Shown: positions 7,555-17,168 of the stretch, piece by piece | Numbering within the stretch: the stretch's first letter is position 1 | Layout of the letters: every line of letters starts with the position of its first letter | Assembly: GCF_002056795.1 (NCBI RefSeq) | Contig: NZ_CP020104.1 | Coordinates: 4,411,501 to 4,475,500 of the forward strand | Direction: 5' to 3' | Origin: Spirosoma aerolatum | GTDB lineage: Bacteria > Bacteroidota > Bacteroidia > Cytophagales > Spirosomataceae | DNA: 64,000 nt | Position numbers and translations under genes: made by a program | The notes under the pieces: model-generated | The model's database searches: none | Seen by the model: the letters and a program-made list of their open reading frames with translations, nothing else | Told to the model about the DNA's origin: nothing

Positions 7555-9105
7555 TTAATCGACATCCCAGAACAGTTTGGTGCTGAACACATCAATCGTA
7601 CCCTGTGCCGTTACGTTGGCCGAGTTTGAACCCGACTCTGTATTTGGATAGAAAAACCGCAGTGGCCGTTTGTTAGCTTCTGGCACCTGAACGCTTTGCG
7701 GAATAACCGGCAAGTTTGTCCGACGGTATTCTGCCCATGCCTCAAGACCATTGAAGTTCACGAAGGAAATCCATTTCTGGATAGCGATAGCCGCCAGTTT
7801 ATCCGTCGTAGCATCCCAGTCATAATTCTGGATACCACTACCTTTATAGGCCGCTGCGCCTGCCGTATTCGCTCCCAATACCCGGAACGACTGTAGAATA
7901 CCTTCTTCAAAATAGGCCTTAGCCGTGTTCGGAAGCGTTACATCACTGTAGCGTTGTTTGGCCTCCGCCAGCAGGAACTGGACTTCTGAAGCCGTCATAA
8001 TAATGTATGGTCGGTTATACTCACCTTTTACAAGCAGGCTGGGACCCAGCGAGGTCGTATTGGCAGGCAGGTAACCCGAACTTACACCAAATGGTGTTCC
8101 CGAATAGTTAGCCGAAATTTCTTTCTGCGTACTAACACCCGGTGTCGACGAGTTCTCACCACCATTGGCATACGCAATCCGCTTCATCCGCAGGGTATCT
8201 CCCGATGCTTTGAGGTTGTCGATCAGGAACTTCGTCAAACGCGGGTAGTTGTTCAATGCCCGCTTGGCACCGTTGGCATCATAGCCCCAGCGATCATAAA
8301 CGGGATTTAGTTTACCTGCCGTAGCCAGATAGAATGAAGTACCGCCAATACCTACTTCAGCGCCTGTAATAAAGCCCGACCCTTCCGTAACAATTTTATT
8401 GATTTCGGTTTTGATATATGTATCTCTTCCCGAAACTTTAGTCTGACGAATCAGAATCCGCATTTTGAGCGAGTTGGCAAATTGAGCCCACTTGGTCGTA
8501 TTCCCGTTGAAAACGATGTCGGAACCCGTAAAAGCACTGGCAAACGGGTTGGCTTTCAAATCAACGATGGCTTCGTCCAATAAAGAGATCAACCCTTCGT
8601 ATACCGTTTTCTGATCATCGAATTTAGGCGCCAGCGAAGCCGTTGCTTTCAATGCATCAGTAAATGGAACGTTGCCATACATATCGACCAGTTGTTGGTA
8701 AAGCATGGCCTTCATCACTTTCGAGGGACCTTTCAGATACTTCTGATTGTTGGCATCCGCATTGTTGATTACATACTGATAATCTTCCAGGTTATCGAAG
8801 TATGGGTCCCAATAGTTGAAATCCCCGTTGGTATACTGGTAAGCGAACTGAGCCGTATTGATAATGTACCCGTTCCCTTGTGTCCACTGGCCCGACCAGT
8901 AGAAACCAATTTCGCTCGAACCGCCCCCGTCGTTGTTTCCGGCTATATTTCGTGCCGATGTATTCAGGGCATTGGTGAATACGTAGCTGGGCGAAGCGGT
9001 TGGTAACTGGTTGGGGTTGGTGTTAATATCCAGGAATGACTTCGTATCACAACTGGTTCCTGCTGCGACAATAAAAGCCGCTATAGCTAATGTTTTTAAT
9101 TTCAT
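7555..9105 (-). CDS. SusD/RagB-family nutrient-binding outer-membrane lipoprotein
   Basis: Surface-exposed lipoprotein lid that hands substrate to the SusC channel encoded just upstream. The signal peptide ends in a lipobox with lipidated Cys19 (AAGTSC). The mature protein starts with FLDINTNPNQLPTASP, typical of the SusD-like_2 branch (outer-membrane lipoprotein, SusD/RagB family) rather than starch SusD. The 516-residue length is usual. Tetratricopeptide-like helices fit QYLKGPSKVMKAMLYQQL and EVQFLLAEAKQRY. The substrate cannot be told: no glycoside hydrolase, peptidase or ECF sigma/anti-sigma pair adjoins. The gene is second in the operon, 22 bases after susC. Confidence 0.95.
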   Translation of the reverse strand: MKLKTLAIAAFIVAAGTSCDTKSFLDINTNPNQLPTASPSYVFTNALNTSARNIAGNNDGGGSSEIGFYWSGQWTQGNGYIINTAQFAYQYTNGDFNYWDPYFDNLEDYQYVINNADANNQKYLKGPSKVMKAMLYQQLVDMYGNVPFTDALKATASLAPKFDDQKTVYEGLISLLDEAIVDLKANPFASAFTGSDIVFNGNTTKWAQFANSLKMRILIRQTKVSGRDTYIKTEINKIVTEGSGFITGAEVGIGGTSFYLATAGKLNPVYDRWGYDANGAKRALNNYPRLTKFLIDNLKASGDTLRMKRIAYANGGENSSTPGVSTQKEISANYSGTPFGVSSGYLPANTTSLGPSLLVKGEYNRPYIIMTASEVQFLLAEAKQRYSDVTLPNTAKAYFEEGILQSFRVLGANTAGAAAYKGSGIQNYDWDATTDKLAAIAIQKWISFVNFNGLEAWAEYRRTNLPVIPQSVQVPEANKRPLRFFYPNTESGSNSANVTAQGTIDVFSTKLFWDVD

Positions 9106-9127
9106 GTCAAGTCAATCGTTGGGATAA

Positions 9128-12100
9128 TTAAAACGAGAGGTTGATGTTCACGCCATACTGCCGTACTGGAGGAGTCTGGGTTGTGGTATTAATACCCGTT
9201 CCAATAGCAGAAGTCATTGTAGGTGTCGAAGTGGCCTGGCTACCTGGAGAGGGGTTACCCTGGTAGCTGAACTCAGGATCGGTGTAGTAGTTAAGCTTAT
9301 CAACAATCGTCAGCAGGTTCCGGCCATACAGGGCGATGCTGGCTCCCGAGAAAATTTTTGTTTTGTTGATCAGGCTCTGTGGCAACCGATACGACAGGTT
9401 GATGTCGCGGAGTTTGATAAACCAGGCTGGTGTAACGAAGTTTTCCGAAATCAGCCGGTAGTTATCTACCCACAATGAGTACTCAGCTTCCCGAACATTC
9501 AGTGTCGTATTCGGTACAACCGTGGTTCCATCTGGTCCTAAATAAGCCGAATTCGGGAAGATGTGCGGAGCGCGGTCTTCCGTCCATTTACCCGTTCCGG
9601 TAAAGGTCATTTGACGACCTAAATCACTGAACATCACGTTGCCACCCCGGTATTCGAAGTTAAACGTAAAGCCGAAATCACCATATTCGATTTTCGATCC
9701 CAAACCAGCAATGTGCCGTGGCAATACCCCACCCCGACCTTGCAACTGCGTATTACGCAAGGGATACCCTGTAGTAGCATTTACCAACACTCGACCAGAA
9801 CCATCTGGAGCGTACTGATAACCATCCGTTTTCAGGTATGGGAAACGCATGTCTTTGATTACATTCGTGTTGGCATACGAGAATCCGCCATACTGGAATT
9901 CATTCACGCCCGGATACAGGTCTACAACTTTGTTGTCGTTGTACGAATACCGCACGCTGGCGTCCCAGGAGAATTTGTTACCCCGTGCAATCAGGTATTT
10001 CAACTCTGCTTCGTACCCCCAGTTCTTGGTTTCACCAACATTGATCAGCAGGTTCTGGAAACCCGTCGAGTTCGGAATACGAACGGTGATTACCTGGCCT
10101 TGCGATGTCTGGGTATACGCCGATACGTCAATATTGATCCGGTTGTTCAATAACTGGAATTCAGCCCCGATTTCAGACGAATACACAATCTCTGGCTTCA
10201 GGTTCGCATCGGGCAGTGTATTACCTACCGTCAGACCAACCGTGTTTCCGTATGGGAAACCAGAACCATTCGGATAAGTCAGATCCAGGCCATACAGCGG
10301 GATGTTATCGTTCGCGTTCTTGTTGTAGTTAGCCCGGAACTTAGCATAGTTCAGGAACGACGACCGAATATTTGGGAAAGCATCCGTTGCGATAAACGAA
10401 AGAGCAGCACCATAATACGGATACGAATAATAATTCGATGGACGGCTTGGCTTAAAGAATTTCGACGTCTGGTCGAAACGGAACGATCCGTTCAAAATCA
10501 GCCAGTTCTTATAATTAGCGGTTAAGTCAGCATAATAACCGATACGACGTTCCTGCGTAAGAATTTCGCCCCCTGTCAATTCGCCCTGGCGGTTGGCTAC
10601 GTTGTATACATCAGGCACAACAATCGAGCTTGATCCAATCGCAATATTCTTAGTAGTACGCTGATAAACACTGTTACCTAATAATAACTTGGTCGTTACC
10701 GGGCCAAAGTCCTTCGTTAGATTGATCTGGAATTCATTGTTGATTACATTCTCAGTACCAGAATAATCCAGAACGCTACCCAGAATATCAGTAATTGCCC
10801 GATAGATTCCGGTACCATCACCATCATGATAATAGGGTGCAGGAATAAACGACTTGGTTTTGGCCCAGTCCGAATACAGGAATTTGCCCGTCGTGTTTTT
10901 GCCCGTACGCGAATTATTCATTACCCCCAGACGCTCATTGAACGACAACCAGGGAGTCGGTTTGAAATTGATGTTCAGGTTCCCGTTCAGGTTGGCATCC
11001 TTGTATTTCATGCGTTGGTTATCGGCGTTGAAATACGGGTTGTTATAGTAGTCATTATAAAAACCGTTCGGGTTAGCCAACGGATTGGTTTGCCAGTTGC
11101 GCAGATCGGCCAGGGGTAAGTTGGCAGGCTGGTTCAGTACATCGTTATAGAAATCAGCCGACGTACGGTCGTAGCTGGCCTGCGTGTAAGCAGCATTGAA
11201 ACTGGCCGTTACTTTACCATATTCTTTGGTAGCCGACAAACGAGTACCCGTCCGGTTGCTTTTGTCATGTGGTACAATCCCAGCAATCGACTGGTTTTCA
11301 ATCGACATATAGAACGAGCTGGTTTCGTCGCCACCCGAGAAATTAACCTGATTGTTTACTGATACACCTGTGTCGAATGCTTTCCGGCGTGCATCAGGAA
11401 TAGCTGAATACGGAATAATTAGCTGGCTACCATCTTCGGCGGTACGGCCCTGAATCCGCGTCGATCCGTCGAATTGATCACCATACTGCTGGTTTTCGTA
11501 CGGCCGCCAATTGTCTTTCATACGCTCCAGGTAATCGGTCTTATAACCAGCACCCCCAAACGAGGTAGCATAGTGGGAGCCTGAACCGTATTTATCCTGA
11601 AGTTGCGGTAGGAAACTGATCTGATCGAAGTTTGTGCTATTCGAGTATGCTACTTTCAGCTTTCCTTTTACCCCTTTTTTGGTCGTGATCAGAATAGCCC
11701 CGTTGATACCCGCCGATCCGTACAGTGTAGCTGCCTGACCACCTTTCAAAATCGTTACGCTCTCAATGTCATTCGGGTTAATCAGCGCCAGAACTGTAGA
11801 CGTAGTCTGCATTCCATCCAATACAACCAGGGCTTCGTTGTTACCCGTCAACGAACGATACCCCCGAAGTACGACCTTTACCGCTGGGTCAACGCTGTTA
11901 TTAATGTTATATACAGCAAGACCCGTTACTTTACCGGAAAGAGCCTGAGCCAGTTGGGGAGAACGTCCCACGGTTACATCTTCCGTGGCTACCTTTGATA
12001 CGGCATACCCCAATTCCCGCTGGCTTTTCCGAACACCCTGGGCCGTAACGACGACCTCCTGAAGCTGTGAAGCATCAGGCTTTAACGCAACATCAACCGT

Positions 12101-12364
12101 CGATTGGTTTTCAATTTTAATACTTGTGGTTGCAAAACCAATAAAGCTTACCTGAAGTACATCACCCTTATTCGCAGAGATTTGGTATGTACCGTCGGAG
12201 TTTGTTGTTGTACCCTGGTTCGTACCTTTTAATAAAACGGTAACCCCCGGTAAGACTGAGCCGTCTTCTGATGAAGTGATTTTCCCAGTGATTGTCCGAT
12301 TTTGGGCAAGCAATGGAATAGCGAACAGACACAGTAAAAACTGTGTGAGTAGATATTTACGCAT
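9128..12364 (-). CDS. SusC/RagA-family TonB-linked outer-membrane protein
   Basis: TonB-dependent outer-membrane transporter, partner of the SusD-like lipoprotein. A signal peptide (about residues 1-20) is followed by a CarboxypepD_reg beta-sandwich (GKITSSEDGSVLPGVTVLLKG, about 25-105) and a plug domain with the SusC signature (VVVTAQGVRKSQRELGYAV; DIESVTILKGGQAATLYG about 200-225; NGAILITTKKG). A long beta-barrel ends in Phe (VNINLSF). At 1078 residues it is full length with no interruption. There is no N-terminal STN domain, so no anti-sigma signalling is expected. A candidate promoter box lies 47 bases upstream. Confidence 0.96.
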   Translation of the reverse strand: MRKYLLTQFLLCLFAIPLLAQNRTITGKITSSEDGSVLPGVTVLLKGTNQGTTTNSDGTYQISANKGDVLQVSFIGFATTSIKIENQSTVDVALKPDASQLQEVVVTAQGVRKSQRELGYAVSKVATEDVTVGRSPQLAQALSGKVTGLAVYNINNSVDPAVKVVLRGYRSLTGNNEALVVLDGMQTTSTVLALINPNDIESVTILKGGQAATLYGSAGINGAILITTKKGVKGKLKVAYSNSTNFDQISFLPQLQDKYGSGSHYATSFGGAGYKTDYLERMKDNWRPYENQQYGDQFDGSTRIQGRTAEDGSQLIIPYSAIPDARRKAFDTGVSVNNQVNFSGGDETSSFYMSIENQSIAGIVPHDKSNRTGTRLSATKEYGKVTASFNAAYTQASYDRTSADFYNDVLNQPANLPLADLRNWQTNPLANPNGFYNDYYNNPYFNADNQRMKYKDANLNGNLNINFKPTPWLSFNERLGVMNNSRTGKNTTGKFLYSDWAKTKSFIPAPYYHDGDGTGIYRAITDILGSVLDYSGTENVINNEFQINLTKDFGPVTTKLLLGNSVYQRTTKNIAIGSSSIVVPDVYNVANRQGELTGGEILTQERRIGYYADLTANYKNWLILNGSFRFDQTSKFFKPSRPSNYYSYPYYGAALSFIATDAFPNIRSSFLNYAKFRANYNKNANDNIPLYGLDLTYPNGSGFPYGNTVGLTVGNTLPDANLKPEIVYSSEIGAEFQLLNNRINIDVSAYTQTSQGQVITVRIPNSTGFQNLLINVGETKNWGYEAELKYLIARGNKFSWDASVRYSYNDNKVVDLYPGVNEFQYGGFSYANTNVIKDMRFPYLKTDGYQYAPDGSGRVLVNATTGYPLRNTQLQGRGGVLPRHIAGLGSKIEYGDFGFTFNFEYRGGNVMFSDLGRQMTFTGTGKWTEDRAPHIFPNSAYLGPDGTTVVPNTTLNVREAEYSLWVDNYRLISENFVTPAWFIKLRDINLSYRLPQSLINKTKIFSGASIALYGRNLLTIVDKLNYYTDPEFSYQGNPSPGSQATSTPTMTSAIGTGINTTTQTPPVRQYGVNINLSF

Positions 12365-12410
12365 ACGCTATCGTTTAAGTTAAGAATGAAAAACTGGTAA
12401 AAAACCAATT

Positions 12411-12418
12411 CAAATGTA
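12411..12418 (-). promoter_or_regulatory. Candidate -7 box of the susC promoter
   Basis: On the minus strand the sequence reads TACATTTG, a full match to TAnnTTTG, 47 bases ahead of the susC ATG. The -33 position lacks a clear TTG, so only the -7 box supports the call. Confidence 0.5.
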
Positions 12419-12821
12419 TTAAAAAATTATTAACCACATTAAAATCACCCTTAATACTAAAAAAGGTTACATAATAGATAATATCAAAATATTGTTCTGT
12501 TTTACAGGCGTCTCTCAATATATTTTCAGAATATTATCACTTACTATGGAACAAAAAAAATAATTTAATTTTATTCAATTATTTGTAACAAAATCGTTTT
12601 ATGCTGCGTAGATACCAGAAAAATTAAAAAATACGTGCTGGATATTAAAACTTGATTAGCCAATTAACAAACTGCATTTCTGCCGTTTTTCAGAAAAATG
12701 ATTTGAACTGTGGACGACAACAAAAATTATTTTCGGTCGAAGATTAACTTACATTTAAGTATAAACACTCAGCAGTAGGATAGCTTATCCTGAAGTCAGT
12801 ATTTTTCCCTGATTATACACA
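12419..12821. other. AT-rich intergenic region upstream of susC
   Basis: About 400 bases, markedly AT-rich, with no ORF, tRNA or repeat that I can support. It separates the susC promoter from the terminator of the glycoside phosphorylase gene and may contain regulator sites. I see no clear palindromic operator. Confidence 0.4.
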
Positions 12822-12858
12822 AAACCCTCCTTTCCTACAAATGCAGAAAGGAGGGTTT
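12822..12858 (-). terminator. Strong terminator of the GT4-GH130 operon
   Basis: A perfect 13-bp stem (12822-12834 with 12846-12858, core CCCTCC/GGAGGG) has an 11-base loop. On the minus strand it is followed by TTTTG. It lies 87 bases after the GH130 stop. The plus-strand tail TTTCTTTATA is also T-rich, so it may work both ways. Confidence 0.85.
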
Positions 12859-12944
12859 CTTTATACACTATCGAACAGTTTATCAGAATGTAAATTAGTG
12901 AGGCATAACCTCAAAGTTCACTTTAGTTTAGTAGTAGAATGGCC

Positions 12945-14444
12945 TTATTTATTGGCCATTTCTTCCTGCTTTTCTACGGGTTTTAGCGTACTTTCTCCTT
13001 TCAGCTCAGCTAATAATTCTTTTACATTCACTGTTGCAAAACTACTGGCATAGTCTGCCATGGCGTATGGAATGATTAGGTCTTCGTTGTTAATGAGTCC
13101 TCCGCAACTGTAAACTACATTAGGAACGTAGCCTTCGCGTTCATTCTCATCAGGGCTAAGGATTGGCTCCGCCGTACGGCCAATCACTTTGCTGGGGTCG
13201 TTCAGATCAAGCAGGAAAGCGCCAATGGCATATTTCCGCATGGGACCTACCCCGTGACTCAAAACCAGCCAGCCATCTTCGGTTTCAATGGGCGATCCAC
13301 AGTTACCCAACTGTACATACTCCCAGCTATAGGTTGGCTTAAGGAGAATGTCTTTCGTTTGCCAGAAATACAGATCATCGGAGTACATCAGATAGATGTT
13401 TTCGCCATCCTGACGCGAAATCATGGCGTACTTTCCATTCACTTTACGTGGAAAGAGCGCCATCCCCTTATTCGACACTTCGGCACCGTTGAGCGTACTA
13501 ACACTGAAATGGGTAAAATCTTTAGTTTCCAGTAATTGCGGAAAAGTCACTTTCCCGTTATAGGCAGTGTAGGTGGCATAGTAGGTTACCTCGCCGTTAT
13601 CGTCTGTAAACTGAACGAACCGGGCATCCTCAATTCCGTTGGTTTCGTTGGGCGAGTTTGGGAAAATGCACCGTTCATCCAGGCTTTGATCTTCCTCAAA
13701 ATGGATCTCATAGTTCGACTTGGCCAGGGCTAACAAACCACTGGCAATGGTTTCATATTCTGCATTATACCGATATTGCGAAGACACTCGCTTTATTTGT
13801 GCTTCTAGTTCGGCCAGGCTAAATTCATCACCGAGGCCAGCCATCATTTTCTCCTGGATACTGTTTTCCAGCCGCAACTCATACAATTTGCGTTCAAACA
13901 CAGTCCGGTTGAACAGGTGATTGGGCACCATATCGGGAGAAGTAACATAACGCGATGGCTTGCGCAGGATGATTTTGCCAGCCTCATCAATGTAGCCCAT
14001 TCGGAACGAAATGGATGAAACGTGGCCTTCGCCCGTTGCCCGCAGACTTAAAATAAATCGCTTATACCCCGGTGGAACGTTCGTCTGATCAGGGTGCCAT
14101 ACCATCGATGGATTGAACAACGCTGCCGATTCGAGTGAATATTCCATCGTAAAATAAGCACCCAGAAGCAGTTTACGGTCTTCAGTCAGAGGTTCATCCG
14201 TCAGAAGCTGCGGCTTGATCTGCTCAAACCGCTGCAACAGAAATCGCTCTAGTTTATAATGACGGCCGCCAAACTCCCGGATTACTTCATCAAGTTTCTG
14301 CTCAGCTTCATCATCGGTCATACTGCCCACGCGGGCGATGATTTTCAGCGTACGGGTTGTACTCCCCAATTCAAACGGACGAAATAATACCCGCGTCGGA
14401 TCGGGTTGCAGCACAATCCCGGTTCGAATAGCTTTTACACTCAT
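12945..14444 (-). CDS. GH130-family glycoside phosphorylase / hydrolase
   Basis: Five-bladed propeller enzyme of the GH130 (PH1107-like) family, which phosphorolyses beta-mannosidic linkages (mannosyl-glucose, beta-1,4- or beta-1,2-mannosides) to mannose 1-phosphate. Visible blocks include LFNPSMVWHPDQ near residue 110, GIEDARFVQF near 280, YVQLGNCGSPIETEDGWLVLSHGVG near 385-410 and NVVYSCGGLINNEDLIIPYAMAD near the C-terminus. I choose ATG 14444 (499 residues) over TTG 14464. It lies 106 bases after the GT4 gene, so a synthesis/turnover pair acting on one cytosolic mannoside is plausible. Linkage specificity cannot be read. Confidence 0.88.
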   Translation of the reverse strand: MSVKAIRTGIVLQPDPTRVLFRPFELGSTTRTLKIIARVGSMTDDEAEQKLDEVIREFGGRHYKLERFLLQRFEQIKPQLLTDEPLTEDRKLLLGAYFTMEYSLESAALFNPSMVWHPDQTNVPPGYKRFILSLRATGEGHVSSISFRMGYIDEAGKIILRKPSRYVTSPDMVPNHLFNRTVFERKLYELRLENSIQEKMMAGLGDEFSLAELEAQIKRVSSQYRYNAEYETIASGLLALAKSNYEIHFEEDQSLDERCIFPNSPNETNGIEDARFVQFTDDNGEVTYYATYTAYNGKVTFPQLLETKDFTHFSVSTLNGAEVSNKGMALFPRKVNGKYAMISRQDGENIYLMYSDDLYFWQTKDILLKPTYSWEYVQLGNCGSPIETEDGWLVLSHGVGPMRKYAIGAFLLDLNDPSKVIGRTAEPILSPDENEREGYVPNVVYSCGGLINNEDLIIPYAMADYASSFATVNVKELLAELKGESTLKPVEKQEEMANK

Positions 14445-14549
14445 TGTCGGAATGGATGGTTTCAAAAAGAAGAACTAATGCCATAACGGCGTACAGTTCC
14501 AAAATTATATCACATTACCCCAGAAACTGAAACCGGACGTACCCTCCAC

Positions 14550-16898
14550 TTACCCATTCATTAACACGGGCATTGCCACATTAACAGGCTTTACGGCTCT
14601 CGCTTTTTTCTGGACCATTTGCAGATCGGCCAGGGCAATCAGGTACGACAAGGTTGATTCTGCCCCCTGGTTCTGGTTGGCTCTATCAATATGTAAACCG
14701 TCACGGCATCCGCCCGTTTGCTGATCATAGAGTGAAAGCCCCAGATCGTTCAATCCTAAAAACCACTTGAATACACGAATAGCGGTACGATGCCACTCAT
14801 CATTGTCCGTCACATCAAAGGCAGCCAGGCAGGCCGACACTGTACTTTGCGCTTCGAGAGGTTGCTGATCGAAATACGCGCGAGGTTGACCTTTTGTGAA
14901 GAATCCGTTCGAGCCGATCGGCTGAAAATGGCCGCTCTTTGCCGTTTGTAGTCCAATGAGCCAACGCAGCGAGTTTAAACCAATGGTCATCAGGTTTTCT
15001 TCGCCCGACCGAATAAGCGCCTGTGCCAGCACGGCATTGTCGTACGATAGTGTATTCTCAAACCAGGGCCAATCTTCCGTGGCGGTTTCAGTATACCGGA
15101 ATGTCAGTTTATCGAGTAGTTGCCGTTGAATGGTTTTGACCATACGGTCGTCGTTAAATTTCTTTTGGTACTCGTAAATACCCAGCAATGCAAATGCCCA
15201 GGCTCGGGGGGAGGTCATCTGAACGACACTTGGCAGTACATTCTCTAACAACGGGATAGCCCAGGAAATAGTGTTCCGGTCCGACGACCGGCCAATGCAG
15301 GTACCCAGCGCCCAAATGGTTCGACCCGTGCTATCATCTGATCCAAATTCTTCGAGCCAGCGCCGATCATAACTCATAAAGTTACGGAAACGCTTATACT
15401 CGTGGTTATAGGCATGATTGATGAATGCACAATAGTTATCAGCCGTCCGAGCCAGTTTAGGGTCATTTATTCCACCCTCCAGTAGCATCTGCGCCAGGAT
15501 AAGGGCTCGGGCATTATCGTCGGAACAATAGCCCTCTTCATAAAAGGGCAGATGATGGCGAGCGTGCTGAACGATACCAGTTGAATCGGTCAGGCGGTAC
15601 AGATGATCGAGCCGAACCGGAGGCAGTTTGAATGCTGCGCTGGTGTTGGCCCCCATCGTGTAAGGCACCTGACTGTTGATAGTACTCATACGTTCCTGGC
15701 GCGCTTTGGCAAACGAGTTCGCATACATCTGAATGGCCCGCTCCCAGATCATTTCCCGGCCCATCATATAGCCTTTTTTACGCATGGCATGACGTACGGG
15801 CTCATCCGTAAGCAGATTGATAATCTGATCGGCAATCGCTTCTGAATCGCCAAAAGGCACTAACACCCCTCGTCCGTCATCCAGAAGTTCTTCAGCATGC
15901 CAGTAGGGTGTCGACACGACAGCTTTCCCACACCCAAACGCGTATGACAGTGTACCAGACGTAATCTGAGCCGGATTCAGATAGGGAGTTATGTATATAT
16001 CAGCCGAACCAAGGTATTCCAGCAAATCCTCTAACTCAACAAATTGATTGTAGAACCGGATGTGATCCCGAACCCCCAGATCGGCGGCTAATTTTTTCAG
16101 GCTATCCCGATAGCTCTCCCCTTCATGTTTGAGCAAATGTGGATGCGTGGCTCCAAGTACCATATACACCACATTGGGATGCTGTGCGACAATACGGGGT
16201 AACGCCCGAATCACATTTTCAATCCCTTTATTGGGCGAAAGCAACCCGAACGTTAACAACGTCTGCTTGCCTTCCATGCCAAATTTATCCTTGTAAAAAT
16301 GTGGATCAACGAAGGGCATGTTCGGAATACCATGCGGAATCAGGTCAATTTTATCGGCTGGTATCTCGTAAATATTAATCAGAAAATCCCGCCCTTTTTC
16401 AGACATGCAAATCACCCGCGACGATAAATCGGCAATGCTTTTCAGCACGAGCAACTGTTCTTCATTGGGATCTTTCAGAATCGTGTGGAATGTGGTTATG
16501 ATTGGCATGGTCAGATTCCGTAGCAAGGTCAGAATATAGTTTCCGGCCGAGCCTCCGAAAATACCATATTCATGCTGGAGACAGACCACATCAACATCTT
16601 TCGAGTTCAAAAACTCGGCAGCTTTCCGGTAAGCTTCCTGGTCCTGCTGATAGAAATCGTACCGTACTTCACTTGGGTAAGCGTAACCGTCGGGCGTATC
16701 GTTAACCGATATAACTATAGGTCTGGATTCAGGAATAAATGAGTTGTATGAAGCAAATAAATCAGATGTAAACGTAGCGATGCCGCACTGCCGGGGCAGA
16801 TAGTCACCAATGAAGGCAACATTTTTGGGTTGGTGTTTCCAAAGTTCTGCTTGTTCGTGTTGATCGGACAGTTGGGTATAGCCTGTAAGAGTAGTCAT
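14550..16898 (-). CDS. GT4 glycosyltransferase fused to a helical-barrel glycosidase-like domain
   Basis: Residues about 20-415 form a GT-B glycosyltransferase of family 4. The N-terminal CGIATFTSDL acceptor loop, the hinge FGLLSPNKGIENVIRALP and the donor-site block ITSGTLSYAFGCGKAVVSTPYWHAEELL with its Glu residues are all clear. Residues about 430-760 look like an (alpha/alpha)6 barrel (GYCSDDNARALILAQ, DWPWFENTLSYDNAVLAQAL, GGCRDGLHIDR), as in six-hairpin glycosidases. A single 782-residue chain therefore joins a transferase and a barrel. The GH130 phosphorylase is encoded next in the operon. The product sugar is unknown; a mannoside is the natural guess from the neighbour. Confidence 0.85.
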   Translation of the reverse strand: MTTLTGYTQLSDQHEQAELWKHQPKNVAFIGDYLPRQCGIATFTSDLFASYNSFIPESRPIVISVNDTPDGYAYPSEVRYDFYQQDQEAYRKAAEFLNSKDVDVVCLQHEYGIFGGSAGNYILTLLRNLTMPIITTFHTILKDPNEEQLLVLKSIADLSSRVICMSEKGRDFLINIYEIPADKIDLIPHGIPNMPFVDPHFYKDKFGMEGKQTLLTFGLLSPNKGIENVIRALPRIVAQHPNVVYMVLGATHPHLLKHEGESYRDSLKKLAADLGVRDHIRFYNQFVELEDLLEYLGSADIYITPYLNPAQITSGTLSYAFGCGKAVVSTPYWHAEELLDDGRGVLVPFGDSEAIADQIINLLTDEPVRHAMRKKGYMMGREMIWERAIQMYANSFAKARQERMSTINSQVPYTMGANTSAAFKLPPVRLDHLYRLTDSTGIVQHARHHLPFYEEGYCSDDNARALILAQMLLEGGINDPKLARTADNYCAFINHAYNHEYKRFRNFMSYDRRWLEEFGSDDSTGRTIWALGTCIGRSSDRNTISWAIPLLENVLPSVVQMTSPRAWAFALLGIYEYQKKFNDDRMVKTIQRQLLDKLTFRYTETATEDWPWFENTLSYDNAVLAQALIRSGEENLMTIGLNSLRWLIGLQTAKSGHFQPIGSNGFFTKGQPRAYFDQQPLEAQSTVSACLAAFDVTDNDEWHRTAIRVFKWFLGLNDLGLSLYDQQTGGCRDGLHIDRANQNQGAESTLSYLIALADLQMVQKKARAVKPVNVAMPVLMNG

Positions 16899-17168
16899 AT
16901 AGTTGAGTTAATTTTTTAGAAGGTTGGTTGCCGCGCTATTAACTATACAACTATAATCGACTAGTAATACCTTTTGTTTGGCCTACTCAGAGATTTTAAT
17001 AAGGTAATGAGGCCTTTTTCTCTATCAGCAATCTATTATCCAACTATTTCACATTTTTGCCCTATAAATCTTTCGGTAAACTACCCGTTTACATCTGATG
17101 GATATTATTCGAAAAATAGAGTTCGATGCAGTCTATACGCAACTCATTTACCCCTGTCAGAAAAGTAG

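Noticed and set aside
9713..10277. Two plus-strand frames of over 140 codons opposite susC
   Set aside because: Both are antisense to a clear TonB receptor and their translations show no domain or coding bias.
12841..13053. 70-codon plus-strand frame over the GH130 terminator and 3' end
   Set aside because: It begins in the terminator stem and runs antisense to a well-supported gene.
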